A stretch of DNA of 64,000 nucleotides, taken from Bog-532 sp963830385. GTDB lineage: Bacteria > Actinomycetota > Actinomycetes > Streptosporangiales > Streptosporangiaceae. The notes beneath the pieces are model-generated. The model was not told where the DNA came from. It made no database searches and was given only the letters and a program-made list of their open reading frames with translations. The DNA lies in the NCBI GenBank assembly GCA_963830385.1, contig CAWHMD010000005.1, positions 1,860,001 through 1,924,000 of the forward strand, read 5' to 3'. The position numbers and the translations under genes were made by a program. Below are positions 16,831 through 24,513 of this stretch, piece after piece (position 1 is the first letter of the stretch; each line of letters starts with the position of its first letter).

Positions 16831-17553
16831 GTGCGAGATGACGCTGAGATCGGCCGTGTACTGGCCATCGCCGCCCACCCGGACGACCTGGACTTCGCCG
16901 CGGCGGGCACGATCGCCCGCTGGACCGGCGCGGGCATCGAGGTCGTGTACTGCATCGTCACCGACGGAGACGCGGGCGGCTTCGACGAGTCGTTCCCCCG
17001 GGAAGAGATGGCGCCGCTGCGCCGGGCCGAGCAGACCGCCGCGGCCAAGGCCGTCGGCGTCTACGACCTGCGGTTCCTCGGCTATCCGGACGGCCAGGTG
17101 GAGGCCACCCTGGGCCTGCGCCGGGACCTGGCCCGGGTCATCCGGCAGGTCCGGCCGGACCGGGTACTGTGCCCGAGCCCGGACCGCAACTACGCGCGGA
17201 TCGGCACCAGCCACCCCGACCACCGGGCGGTCGGCTCGGCCGCGCTGGACGCGGTGTACCCGGACGCCCGGAACCCGTTCACGTTCCCCGAGCTGGTCTC
17301 CGACGAGGGACTGGAGGCCTGGATCGTGTCCGAGGTGTGGATCGCGGGCGGCATCCCCGCACCGGACCACTACGTCGACGTGACCGACACGTTCCCGCGC
17401 AAGATCGCGGCGCTGCGGGCCCACCAGAGCCAGACCGGGCACCTGACCGACCTGGAGGACCGCATCCGGACGCGCCTGGCCGGGCTGGCGGCCCAGGCCG
17501 GACTGCCGGACGGGCGGCTGGCCGAGGGGTTCCAGGTCCTGGAGACGGCCTGA
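16831..17553 (+). CDS. PIG-L/LmbE-family zinc deacetylase
   Basis: 240 aa. Zinc-binding motif AHPDD at about residues 14-18 and SHPDHR near 130 identify the PIG-L (LmbE) fold. Members hydrolyse N-acetylglucosaminyl groups; relatives include the mycothiol enzymes MshB and Mca, but this one is shorter than Mca and lacks their distinctive C-terminus, so the substrate stays open. GTG 16831 is supported by the -10 geometry rather than by a ribosome binding site. It is followed by a low-complexity repeat and stands alone on the plus strand. Confidence 0.88.
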   Translation: MRDDAEIGRVLAIAAHPDDLDFAAAGTIARWTGAGIEVVYCIVTDGDAGGFDESFPREEMAPLRRAEQTAAAKAVGVYDLRFLGYPDGQVEATLGLRRDLARVIRQVRPDRVLCPSPDRNYARIGTSHPDHRAVGSAALDAVYPDARNPFTFPELVSDEGLEAWIVSEVWIAGGIPAPDHYVDVTDTFPRKIAALRAHQSQTGHLTDLEDRIRTRLAGLAAQAGLPDGRLAEGFQVLETA

Positions 17554-17562
17554 GGTGGGGCT

Positions 17563-17600
17563 GGCGGGGCTGGCTTGGCTTGGCGGGGCTGGCTTGGCTT
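17563..17600. repeat. Two perfect 19-bp tandem copies
   Basis: The 19-base unit GGCGGGGCTGGCTTGGCTT occurs twice head to tail, inside a longer G/C/T-only stretch (about 17555-17636) of repeated GGCTT. It lies between the PIG-L gene and the CoxG-like gene. No coding potential is seen. Confidence 0.8.
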
Positions 17601-17715
17601 AGCTCGGTGGGCTGGCTGGCTTGGCGGGCGATTAACCGGGCCGGGGGCGGGGACTAAAGTCGGTCTAAAGTAGTGCACCGATGCGATACCGGATACCGGA
17701 TGAAAGCGGACTGTC

Positions 17716-18630
17716 ATGGCCATGGAGCTCGACCACTCGTTCACCGTCCCCGTTCCGCCCGCGCAGGCGTGGGACGTGTTGCTCGACGTACAGCAGATCG
17801 CTCCGTGCATGCCCGGCGCCACCGTGGACACGGTTGACGGCGATGACGTGGCGGGCAGGCTGAAGGTCAAGGTCGGGCCGGTGTCGCTGACCTACAAGGG
17901 CACGGCGACGTTCAAGAACCGGGACGCCGCCGACCGTTCGGTCGTGGTCGAGGCGTCGGGCAAGGAGATGCGGGGCTCGGGCACCGCGTCCGCCACCGTC
18001 CGCGCCGCCCTGGCCCCCGAGAACGGGTCGGACGCCGCCACCCTGGTCACGCTGCACACCACTCTGAACGTCACGGGAAAGCCGGCGCAGTTCGGCCGTG
18101 GGGTGATCACCGAGGTCGGTTCCCGCCTCATCGACAAGTTCGCCGACAACCTGGCCAAGCAGCTGGCCGGCGGATCCTCGGGGGCTGCGGCCGCTGAAGA
18201 GGCCTCTGGGGCCGCTGCGACTGGTGAGGCGGCTGGTGCTGGCGGGGCTTCTGGGTCTGGCGGGGCCGCTGGGTCTGGCGGGGCTTCTGGGGCTGGGGAG
18301 TCTGCGGGTGCCGGGGCGGCCGGGGCGGCTGAGGGGACGGCCGCTGCGGAGTCGGCACCGGTGGAGACGGCGACCGTGCCTGCGCCTTCCCCCAGCAGCG
18401 ACGAAACCGCGGCGAGCGTCGCCACCCCGACTCCGGCTCCGGCTCCGCGCCCGGTGCAGCCGGTGTCCCCGGTGGCCGCGCCGGTCGCGGAGCAGGAGGA
18501 CTCGCTGGACCTGCTCAGCATCGCCGGCCCGGTCATCGCCAAGCGGGTGGCCCCGGTGGCCGGTGGCATCGCCGGCGTCGTCCTCATCACCTGGCTCATC
18601 CGCCGCGTCCGCCGCCGCAAGTCCGCCTAA
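17716..18630 (+). CDS. Membrane-tethered CoxG-like SRPBCC protein
   Basis: 304 aa. Residues 1-155 form a CoxG/SRPBCC domain (ELDHSFTVPVPPAQAWDVL, APCMPGATVD, GPVSLTYKGTATF, GRGVITEVGSRLIDKFADNL). Then comes a low-complexity Ala/Gly/Ser linker of about 70 residues, a Pro/Ala-rich stretch, and a C-terminal hydrophobic helix (about 272-296) ending in Arg/Lys, consistent with a tail anchor. CoxG proteins assist carbon monoxide dehydrogenase, but no cox genes are visible here, so the partner is unknown. ATG 17716 was chosen; 17722 is equally possible. Confidence 0.82.
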   Translation: MAMELDHSFTVPVPPAQAWDVLLDVQQIAPCMPGATVDTVDGDDVAGRLKVKVGPVSLTYKGTATFKNRDAADRSVVVEASGKEMRGSGTASATVRAALAPENGSDAATLVTLHTTLNVTGKPAQFGRGVITEVGSRLIDKFADNLAKQLAGGSSGAAAAEEASGAAATGEAAGAGGASGSGGAAGSGGASGAGESAGAGAAGAAEGTAAAESAPVETATVPAPSPSSDETAASVATPTPAPAPRPVQPVSPVAAPVAEQEDSLDLLSIAGPVIAKRVAPVAGGIAGVVLITWLIRRVRRRKSA

Positions 18631-18677
18631 GCTCCCGGCGCTGCCGGGCCACGGCTCCGGACTGACGGGCCTGACGA

Positions 18678-18722
18678 GCTCGTTGGCGCCTTTGAGCACG
18701 CCCTGATGTGCTCGTTGGCGCC
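18678..18722. repeat. REP-like palindromic repeat, copy 1 (hairpin)
   Basis: GCTCGTTGGCGCC, then GGCGCC-TTT-GAGCAC (18685-18699), an 8-base loop, and GTGCTC-GTT-GGCGCC (18708-18722). The arms pair except for the central TTT/GTT. It sits between the converging CoxG-like and tsaD genes and could act as a bidirectional terminator. The same sequence recurs at 36287, 37563 and 37654. Confidence 0.75.
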
Positions 18723-18777
18723 AACGGGCTCGCAAAATCCATCTCGGAGCCCGAAGTGCCCCGCCGGAGGCCTACCC

Positions 18778-19812
18778 CTAGCGGACGACGACCTCGGTGA
18801 TCGGGAGGGACGAGTCGGCCGGTAGGTCCAGCGGTGACGTCGGCAGGCCACGACCCGCCAGCTCCGAACCCAGCGCCGCCACCATCGCGCCGTTGTCGGT
18901 GCAGAGACCGGGACGGGGGACGCGGAGCCGGATCCCCGCCGCTTCGCAGCGTTCGGCGGCCAGGGCCCGCAGCCGGGAGTTGGCCGCCACGCCACCGCCG
19001 ATGACCAGGTGATCGACGCCGTGTTCGCGGCAGGCGGCGACCGCCTTGCGGGTCAGCACGTCGGCCACCGCCTCCTGGAAGGAGGCGGCGACGTCGGCCA
19101 CCGGGACCGGTTCGCCGCGGGCGGCCCGGTCCTCGACCCAGCGGGCCACCGCGGTCTTCAGGCCGGCGAACGAGAAGTCGAGCGAGCCGTCGTGCGCCTT
19201 CCCGCGCGGGAAGGCAATCGCGGCCGGGTCGCCATTCTTGGCTTCCTTGTCGATGGGCGGGCCACCGGGGAACGGCAGGCCCAGTACCCGGGCCACCTTG
19301 TCGTAAGCCTCGCCGGCGGCGTCGTCGACGGTGGCGCCGAGCGGCTTGACGTCGCCCGCCACGTCCGGGACCAGCAGCAGCGAGGAATGGCCGCCGGACA
19401 CCAGCAGCGCGACCACCGGAGCGGGCAACGGGCCGTGCTCCAGCTGGTCGACCGCGACGTGGGCGGCCAGGTGGTTGACCCCGTAGAGCGGCTTGCCGAG
19501 GGAGAGCGCGTAGGCCTTGGCGGCGGCCACGCCGACCAGCAGCGCCCCGGCCAGGCCGGGCCCGGCGGTGACAGCGATCGCGTCCACGTCGGCCATCGTG
19601 ACGCCGGCCGTGGCCAGGGCCCGGTCGACCGCCGGGACCATCGCCTCCAGGTGGGCGCGGCTGGCCACTTCGGGGACGACCCCGCCGAACCGGGCGTGCT
19701 GGTCCACGCTGGAGGCGACCGCGTCGGCCAGCAGCTCGTTGCCGCGGACCAGGCCGGCGCCGGTCTCGTCACAGGAGGTCTCGATGCCGAGGACCAGCGG
19801 TCCGCTACTCAC
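18778..19812 (-). CDS. tsaD: TsaD, tRNA threonylcarbamoyl transferase catalytic subunit
   Basis: Completes t6A37 synthesis on ANN-decoding tRNAs. 344 aa. Kae1/TsaD signature: VLGIETSCDETGAGLV at the N-terminus; the metal-binding HxxxH in NHLAAHVAVD near residue 111; LLVSGGHSSLLLV; and GGGVAANSRLRALAAE near the C-terminus. The GTG start at 19812 overlaps the end of rimI by eight bases, giving the order tsaB-rimI-tsaD with coupled translation. Confidence 0.96.
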   Translation of the reverse strand: MSSGPLVLGIETSCDETGAGLVRGNELLADAVASSVDQHARFGGVVPEVASRAHLEAMVPAVDRALATAGVTMADVDAIAVTAGPGLAGALLVGVAAAKAYALSLGKPLYGVNHLAAHVAVDQLEHGPLPAPVVALLVSGGHSSLLLVPDVAGDVKPLGATVDDAAGEAYDKVARVLGLPFPGGPPIDKEAKNGDPAAIAFPRGKAHDGSLDFSFAGLKTAVARWVEDRAARGEPVPVADVAASFQEAVADVLTRKAVAACREHGVDHLVIGGGVAANSRLRALAAERCEAAGIRLRVPRPGLCTDNGAMVAALGSELAGRGLPTSPLDLPADSSLPITEVVVR

Positions 19813-20293
19813 CGGGCACCGCCGCCTGCTTGTCCAGGCGGTCCAGGCCGCGGCGCATCACGATCGCGTCCGTGCCGGACGGCTGGTAGTAGCCACGGCG
19901 GATGCCGATGTGCTCGAAGCCGAACCGGCGGTACAGGTCCTGGGCCCGCGGGTTGTCCGCGCGTACCTCCAGGAAGACCTCGGCACAGTCACGGCGCACC
20001 GCTACCTCCAGCAGATCGACCAGCAGCGCCGACCCGATGCCCTGACCCCAGTACCGCTCATCGACGGCCAGCGTCACCACCTCGGCCTGGCGGCCACCGG
20101 GCAGCATCATCCCGGCGTATCCCACGAGCGTGTTTCCTTCCTCGGCCGCGACGTAGTGGCGGCCGTGTCCCTGCATGGCGAGCTCTTCGGCGAACATGCC
20201 CGGTGACCAGGCGTCGTCCGGGAACAGCGTCCGCTCCAGGGCCAGCACGGCGTCCAGGTCGTCGTAGCGGAGCGGGCGCAGTTCGAACGTCAT
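19805..20293 (-). CDS. rimI: RimI-type ribosomal-protein alanine N-acetyltransferase
   Basis: 162 aa GNAT enzyme. Motif A with acetyl-CoA pyrophosphate loop is RYWGQGIGSALL at about residues 79-90; motif B contains EVRADNPRAQDLYRRFGFE; the ending GYYQPSGTDAIVM is typical of RimI. It overlaps tsaB by 4 bases and tsaD by 8, the standard t6A gene cluster. By family it acetylates ribosomal protein S18 and perhaps other N-termini. Confidence 0.93.
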   Translation of the reverse strand: MTFELRPLRYDDLDAVLALERTLFPDDAWSPGMFAEELAMQGHGRHYVAAEEGNTLVGYAGMMLPGGRQAEVVTLAVDERYWGQGIGSALLVDLLEVAVRRDCAEVFLEVRADNPRAQDLYRRFGFEHIGIRRGYYQPSGTDAIVMRRGLDRLDKQAAVPGE

Positions 20294-20931
20294 GACGTGA
20301 CCCGTTTGGGCGGCCCGGGGATCTGGGCGTCCGGCCGCCGCAGGTAAAGCGGCTCGGGCGGCAGCAGTTCGGCGGTGCCCTCGGCGACCATCGTGGCCAG
20401 GACCGCGGCCGACGGGTGCTCGGGCCAGATCGGCTCGCCGAGCTGATCCGGATACAGGCTCACCGCCTGGCCGGCCACCGGCAGCCCGGACGGGATGCCG
20501 GCCGGGCGGTCCACCGACGGGCCGGCCTGGCGTGCACCGGCGGGCGAGTAACGCGCCCAGTACAGCTCCTTGCGGCGGGCGTCGGTCACCGCCAGGAACT
20601 CCCGGCCGGCCGCGGCCGGGGTGGCCGCGTGGGCGAGTACGTCCAGGGTGCAGACGCCGTGCACCGGGACGCCGAGGGTCTGGCCGAGCACCCGGGCGGT
20701 GACCAGGCCGACCCGCAGGCCGGTGAACGGGCCGGGGCCCACGCCGACGGCGACCGCGGTCAGGTCGCGCTGGTCGGCGCCGGCGTCGGCGATGACCTTG
20801 GCGATCGAGGGAGCTAGTAGCTCACCGTGCCGGCGCGCGTCCACCGTGGCCGTCTCGGCCAGTACCCGCTGGCCGTCGTGCAGCGCGACGGTGACGGCGG
20901 GTGTGGCGGTGTCAAAGGCAAGCAGCAGCAC
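20290..20931 (-). CDS. tsaB: TsaB, t6A synthesis complex subunit
   Basis: 213 aa from GTG 20931. ASKHA fold starting VLLLAFDTATPAVTVALHDG; the activator motif VGVGPGPFTGLRVGLVTAR near residues 65-83 and GVCTLDVLAHAA are diagnostic. The longer open frame upstream to 21177 has no homology and a nonsense-like composition. A TAGGCT box eight bases ahead of the GTG favours a leaderless start. tsaE, often just upstream in actinobacteria, is not in this window. Confidence 0.94.
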   Translation of the reverse strand: MLLLAFDTATPAVTVALHDGQRVLAETATVDARRHGELLAPSIAKVIADAGADQRDLTAVAVGVGPGPFTGLRVGLVTARVLGQTLGVPVHGVCTLDVLAHAATPAAAGREFLAVTDARRKELYWARYSPAGARQAGPSVDRPAGIPSGLPVAGQAVSLYPDQLGEPIWPEHPSAAVLATMVAEGTAELLPPEPLYLRRPDAQIPGPPKRVTS

Positions 20932-20939
20932 GGATGGAC

Positions 20940-20945
20940 AGCCTA
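20940..20945 (-). promoter_or_regulatory. -10 box of the tsaB-rimI-tsaD operon, near-leaderless
   Basis: Minus-strand TAGGCT, eight bases before GTG 20931; predicted +1 is one or two bases before the start codon. Confidence 0.45.
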
Positions 20946-21011
20946 GTTCACCCGGCGTGCCTACCAGGCCTGGTCGGCGGGGGACGCCGCCCGGGCGGGG
21001 ACGCGGCCGGA

Positions 21012-22244
21012 TCAGGAGGCGGTGGCGTTCTTGAGCTGGACGGCGGGGTCTATGAGACGGGTGAGGTCCACCGGCGTGCCCGCGGCCAGGATCCGGCGGC
21101 CCTGGACCATGTCCCGGGGCCGGTCCACGCTCAGCAGGGCGACCAGCCGGTCTCCGGACAGCCAGCACGCGGTCCACGGTCCGGCCCCGGCCCCATCCTC
21201 CGGACCCGGGCCACGCCAGATCAGGCGGTCGGCGGCCGCGTGGTAGCCGGCGTACTGCATCATGTGGCCGAACTGCTCGGACCAGGAGTACGGCACCGGG
21301 TCGTACACGGCGTCGCCGTCCCCCGGGAGGTTGGCCGCCACCACCTTCGGGGCCTGCATGGCGATGTCCCAGTGCTCGAAGCGGAGCCGGCGGCCGTACC
21401 GCCGCGACCAGAACGACGCGCAGTCCCCGGCCGCGAACACCCCCGGCGCCGACGCCCGCAGGCTCGGGTCGACGGCCACCCCGTTGTCGAGGTCCAGGCC
21501 GGAGCCGGCCAGCCAGCCGACGGCGGGCCGCACACCCACCGCGGTGACGACCTCGTCGGCGTCGATCCAGTCCCCGCCGGGCAGCGCCAGCCCGCCGTCC
21601 TCGACCGACTCGACCAGCACCGAGGTGCGCAGCTCGACCCCGGCCGCCTCGTACCAGGGCACGGTGCGGGCCCCCACCTCGGCGCCGATCGCGGCCGCGA
21701 GCGGGGTCGGGCCGCCCTCGACCACGGTGACCTGGCTACCACGGGCGGCCGCGGCGGTGGCGAGCTCGGCCCCGATCCAGCCCGCGCCCACCACGGCCAG
21801 GCGGACACCGGGCCGCAGCCGGTCGCGCAGCTCGACGGCGTCCTCGTGGGTGCGCAGGAACCGCTGACGGCCCGGCCCGGGCAGCACGATCGGCGCCGCC
21901 CCGGTGACCAGCACCAGCCGGTCGTACGGGTACTCCCCCACCTCGGTGCGCACCCGGGCGGCGGCCAGGTCCAGCCCGGTCGCGGGCTCACCCAGGCGCA
22001 GGTCGACGTCGAGCGCGCCGAAGTCGGCCGACAGCGTGGTGTCGATCTCCGCCTCGAGCGCCGCCGCGTCCGGCTCACCGGCCAGGGCCGCTTTGGACAG
22101 TGCCGCCTTGGATAGGGGCGGCCGGTCGTACGGCGGCCGGCCCTCGGCGGCCAGCATCGTGACCGGGCCGTCGAAGCCGCCGGCCCGGAGTTCCTCGACC
22201 GTGCGGAGGGCGGCCAGTCCACCGCCAGCAATGACCACCTGCAT
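21012..22244 (-). CDS. FAD-dependent NAD(P)H ferredoxin reductase-like flavoprotein
   Basis: 410 aa. Two Rossmann motifs: FAD GGGLAALRTVEELR at about residues 7-20, and NAD(P)H VVGAGWIGAEL around 147-157; the FAD-ribityl Asp is in GVFAAGDCAS near 265. A reductase C-terminal domain (WSEQFGHMMQYAGYH) places it with rubredoxin/ferredoxin reductases of oxygenase systems. No ferredoxin or P450 gene is adjacent, so the electron acceptor is unknown. ATG 22244 is preferred and GTG 22250 is possible. Its promoter overlaps that of the thiO operon. Confidence 0.9.
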   Translation of the reverse strand: MQVVIAGGGLAALRTVEELRAGGFDGPVTMLAAEGRPPYDRPPLSKAALSKAALAGEPDAAALEAEIDTTLSADFGALDVDLRLGEPATGLDLAAARVRTEVGEYPYDRLVLVTGAAPIVLPGPGRQRFLRTHEDAVELRDRLRPGVRLAVVGAGWIGAELATAAAARGSQVTVVEGGPTPLAAAIGAEVGARTVPWYEAAGVELRTSVLVESVEDGGLALPGGDWIDADEVVTAVGVRPAVGWLAGSGLDLDNGVAVDPSLRASAPGVFAAGDCASFWSRRYGRRLRFEHWDIAMQAPKVVAANLPGDGDAVYDPVPYSWSEQFGHMMQYAGYHAAADRLIWRGPGPEDGAGAGPWTACWLSGDRLVALLSVDRPRDMVQGRRILAAGTPVDLTRLIDPAVQLKNATAS

Positions 22245-22250
22245 GGTCAC

Positions 22251-22260
22251 ATAGGCTAGG
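22251..22260. promoter_or_regulatory. Back-to-back -10 box shared by flavoprotein and thiO operon
   Basis: ATAGGCTAGG reads TAGGCT (22252-22257) on the plus strand and TAGCCT (22258-22253) on the minus strand. The plus-strand +1 would be about 22264, at the first base of the TPP aptamer. The minus-strand +1 would be about 22246, giving an almost leaderless flavoprotein mRNA. -35 elements are weak (ATGACC at 22231 on the plus strand, spacing 15). Confidence 0.5.
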
Positions 22261-22263
22261 ACC

Positions 22264-22359
22264 AAACGCGCGGGAGCCCGGTGCCGACCGGGCTGAGAGG
22301 GAAGCTGTGAGCTTCCGACCGCAGGAACCTGATCCGGATCATGCCGGCGAAGGGAGCGA
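22264..22359 (+). promoter_or_regulatory. TPP riboswitch (THI element) controlling thiO-thiS-thiG
   Basis: Contains the conserved THI-box elements in order: GGGAGCCCGG, GGGCTGAGAGGG, a variable P3 stem (GAAGCTGTGAGCTTC), GACCGCAGGAACCTGAT, CCGGATCATGCCGG and CGAAGGGAGCG. The terminal AGGGAG (22351-22356) is also the Shine-Dalgarno of thiO, six bases before its ATG. There is no room for an expression-platform terminator, so ligand binding most likely hides the ribosome binding site directly. Sensing of thiamine pyrophosphate by this class is established; the translational mode is inferred from the layout. Confidence 0.95.
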
Positions 22360-22361
22360 GC

Positions 22362-23471
22362 ATGGCAGATGCGTTCATCGTCGGCGGCGGCGTGATCGGC
22401 CTCAGCATCGCCTGGCGGGCGGCCCAGCGCGGCTTCGAGGTGACCCTGGCCGATCCGGCCCCGGGCACCGGCGCCAGTCACGCCGCGGCCGGCATGCTGA
22501 CCCCGGTCTCCGAGGCCGCCTTTACCGAAAAGGAAATGTTCGCGCTGGGTGCCGCGTCGCTGCAGCGTTACCCGGCCTTCGCCGCGGAGCTGACCGCGGC
22601 CACCGGGCTGCCGACCGGGTTCCGGGTCACCGGCACCCTGCAGGTCGGCTTCGACCGCGACGACCTGGCCGTCATCGACGAGCTGCGGGAGCTGCAGGAC
22701 AGCCTGGGGGTCCCGGGCCAGCGGCTGACCGGCCGCGAGTGCCGCCGGCTGGAGCCGATGCTGGACCCGTCGGTCCGCGGCGGGCTGCTGGTGGCGGCGG
22801 ACGGCTCGGTCGATCCCCGCAAGCTGAGCCGCGCCCTGCTGGCGGCGGCCGAAGCCGCCGGGGTCCGGATCGTCCGGCAGCCGGTCACCCGGATCGAGGG
22901 CCGCACCGCCCGGCTCGCCGACGGCACCGTGACCGAAGCGGACTGGGTGGTGCTGGCGGCGGGCTGGAGCTCGGCGCGCATCGAGGGGCTGCCGCCCGGC
23001 GCGATACCGCCGGTCCGGCCGGTCAAGGGCCAGATCGTCCGGCTGCGCGGGCCCGGCGGCTTCCTGAAACGCTCGGTGCGCGGCGTGGTCCGGGGGTCCG
23101 CGGTCTACCTGGTGCCCCGGCCGGACGGCGAGCTGGTGGTGGGGGCCACCCAGGAGGAGCTGGGGGACGACACCCGGGTCACCGCGGGCGGCCTGTGGGA
23201 GCTGCTGCGGGACGCACGGACGCTGGTACCGGGCATCACCGAGCTGGAATTCACCGAGGCGGTGGCCCGGCTGCGGCCCGGCACACCGGACAACGGGCCG
23301 GTCCTCGGGCCGTGCGCGGTGGACGGCCTGGTCCTGGCCACCGGGCACTTCCGCAACGGCGTGCTGCTCACCCCGGTCACCGCCGACGCGATCGCCGCTT
23401 ACCTGGCCGAGGGGCAGCTGCCCACGGTGGCGGCGAACTTCACCATCGACCGGTTCGGGCAGGCAGCATGA
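22362..23471 (+). CDS. thiO: ThiO, glycine oxidase for thiamine thiazole synthesis
   Basis: 369 aa DAO-family flavoenzyme oxidising glycine to the dehydroglycine used by ThiG. FAD motif DAFIVGGGVIGLSIAWRAA at residues 3-21, ASHAAAGMLTPVSE typical of ThiO, and the C-terminal VLATGHFRNGVLLTPVT. ATG 22362 follows the AGGGAG of the riboswitch. The stop overlaps the start of thiS (ATGA). First gene of the thiOSG operon. Confidence 0.96.
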   Translation: MADAFIVGGGVIGLSIAWRAAQRGFEVTLADPAPGTGASHAAAGMLTPVSEAAFTEKEMFALGAASLQRYPAFAAELTAATGLPTGFRVTGTLQVGFDRDDLAVIDELRELQDSLGVPGQRLTGRECRRLEPMLDPSVRGGLLVAADGSVDPRKLSRALLAAAEAAGVRIVRQPVTRIEGRTARLADGTVTEADWVVLAAGWSSARIEGLPPGAIPPVRPVKGQIVRLRGPGGFLKRSVRGVVRGSAVYLVPRPDGELVVGATQEELGDDTRVTAGGLWELLRDARTLVPGITELEFTEAVARLRPGTPDNGPVLGPCAVDGLVLATGHFRNGVLLTPVTADAIAAYLAEGQLPTVAANFTIDRFGQAA

Positions 23472-23668
23472 ACGTGATCATGAACGGTGAGCCGGTCGAG
23501 CTGGCCGACGGCGCGACCACCGCGGTAGCCGTCCAGCTGCTGACCAGCGCGGTCAGCGGCATCGCGGTCGCCGTCAACGGCGAGGTGGTGCGGCGCGGCG
23601 AATGGGAGTCCACCCGTCTGGCCGACGGCGACCAGGTCGAGGTGCTCACCGCGGTACAGGGAGGCTGA
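23468..23668 (+). CDS. thiS: ThiS, sulfur-carrier protein
   Basis: 66 aa ubiquitin-like carrier that delivers sulfur as a thiocarboxylate to ThiG. It begins MNVIMNGEPVELADG and ends VEVLTAVQGG; the C-terminal Gly-Gly needed for adenylation is intact. It is translationally coupled to thiO by a 4-base overlap and is followed after three bases by thiG. Confidence 0.95.
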   Translation: MNVIMNGEPVELADGATTAVAVQLLTSAVSGIAVAVNGEVVRRGEWESTRLADGDQVEVLTAVQGG

Positions 23669-23671
23669 GTC

Positions 23672-24457
23672 ATGACCGATCCGCTCGTCATCGCCGGCGA
23701 GAAGTTCAGTTCCCGGCTGATCATGGGGACCGGCGGCGCGCCCAGCCTGGACGTGCTGGACCGCGCGCTGGTCGCGTCCGGGACCGAGCTGACCACGGTG
23801 GCCATGCGCCGGGTGGCGCCCGCCAGCAGCGCCGCCAACGGCGCCGGCGGCGCGCAGTCGGTGCTGGGGCTGCTGACCGGCCGCGGCATCCGGGTGCTGC
23901 CGAACACCGCGGGCTGCCACACCGCGGCCGACGCGGTGCGCACGGCCGAGCTGGCCCGTGAGGCGCTGGGCACCGACTGGGTCAAGCTCGAGGTGATCGC
24001 CGACGAGCAGACCCTGCTGCCCGATCCGGTGGAGCTGCTGGACGCGGCCGACCTGCTGGTCAGCCGGGGCTTCACGGTGCTCCCGTACACCAACGACGAC
24101 CCGGTGCTGGCCCGGCGGCTGGAGCAGGCCGGCTGCGCGGCGGTGATGCCGCTGGGCGCGCCGATCGGGTCCGGCCTGGGCATCAGGAACCCGCACAACA
24201 TCGAGCTGATCGTGGACGCCGCCGGGGTGCCGGTGGTCCTCGACGCCGGGGTGGGCACCGCCAGCGACGCGGCCATCGCGATGGAGCTGGGCTGCGATGC
24301 GGTGCTGCTGGCCACCGCGGTGACCCGCGCCCGCGACCCCGAGCTGATGGCCGAGGCGATGCGGCACGCGGTGATCGCCGGGCGCTGCGCCCGGCGGGCG
24401 GGGCGGGTCCCCCAGCGCCGGTACGCCACCGCTTCATCCCCGCCAGTCAACGCTTAA
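23672..24457 (+). CDS. thiG: ThiG, thiazole synthase
   Basis: 261 aa TIM-barrel enzyme joining DXP, dehydroglycine and ThiS-thiocarboxylate into the thiazole. The Schiff-base Lys is in DWVKLEVIAD near residue 104; the phosphate site is MPLGAPIGSGLGIRNP and LDAGVGTASDAAIAMELG. Last gene of the operon; thiE, thiF and other steps are not in view. Confidence 0.96.
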   Translation: MTDPLVIAGEKFSSRLIMGTGGAPSLDVLDRALVASGTELTTVAMRRVAPASSAANGAGGAQSVLGLLTGRGIRVLPNTAGCHTAADAVRTAELAREALGTDWVKLEVIADEQTLLPDPVELLDAADLLVSRGFTVLPYTNDDPVLARRLEQAGCAAVMPLGAPIGSGLGIRNPHNIELIVDAAGVPVVLDAGVGTASDAAIAMELGCDAVLLATAVTRARDPELMAEAMRHAVIAGRCARRAGRVPQRRYATASSPPVNA

Positions 24458-24499
24458 GCCACAAAGCGGTAATCACGCCCAGCAGCGCAAACCTGCTCG

Positions 24500-24505
24500 T
24501 ACAAT
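24500..24505 (+). promoter_or_regulatory. -10 box of the PASTA kinase gene, near-leaderless
   Basis: TACAAT eight bases before ATG 24514. Predicted +1 is about 24512, so the transcript has a 2-base leader. This supports ATG 24514 rather than the in-frame TTG at 24505. Confidence 0.5.
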
Positions 24506-24513
24506 TGGCCCCG

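Noticed and set aside
21012..23348. Single 778-aa protein covering flavoprotein and thiO antisense
   Set aside because: Homology begins only at 22244; the upstream part is antisense to thiO and includes the TPP riboswitch.
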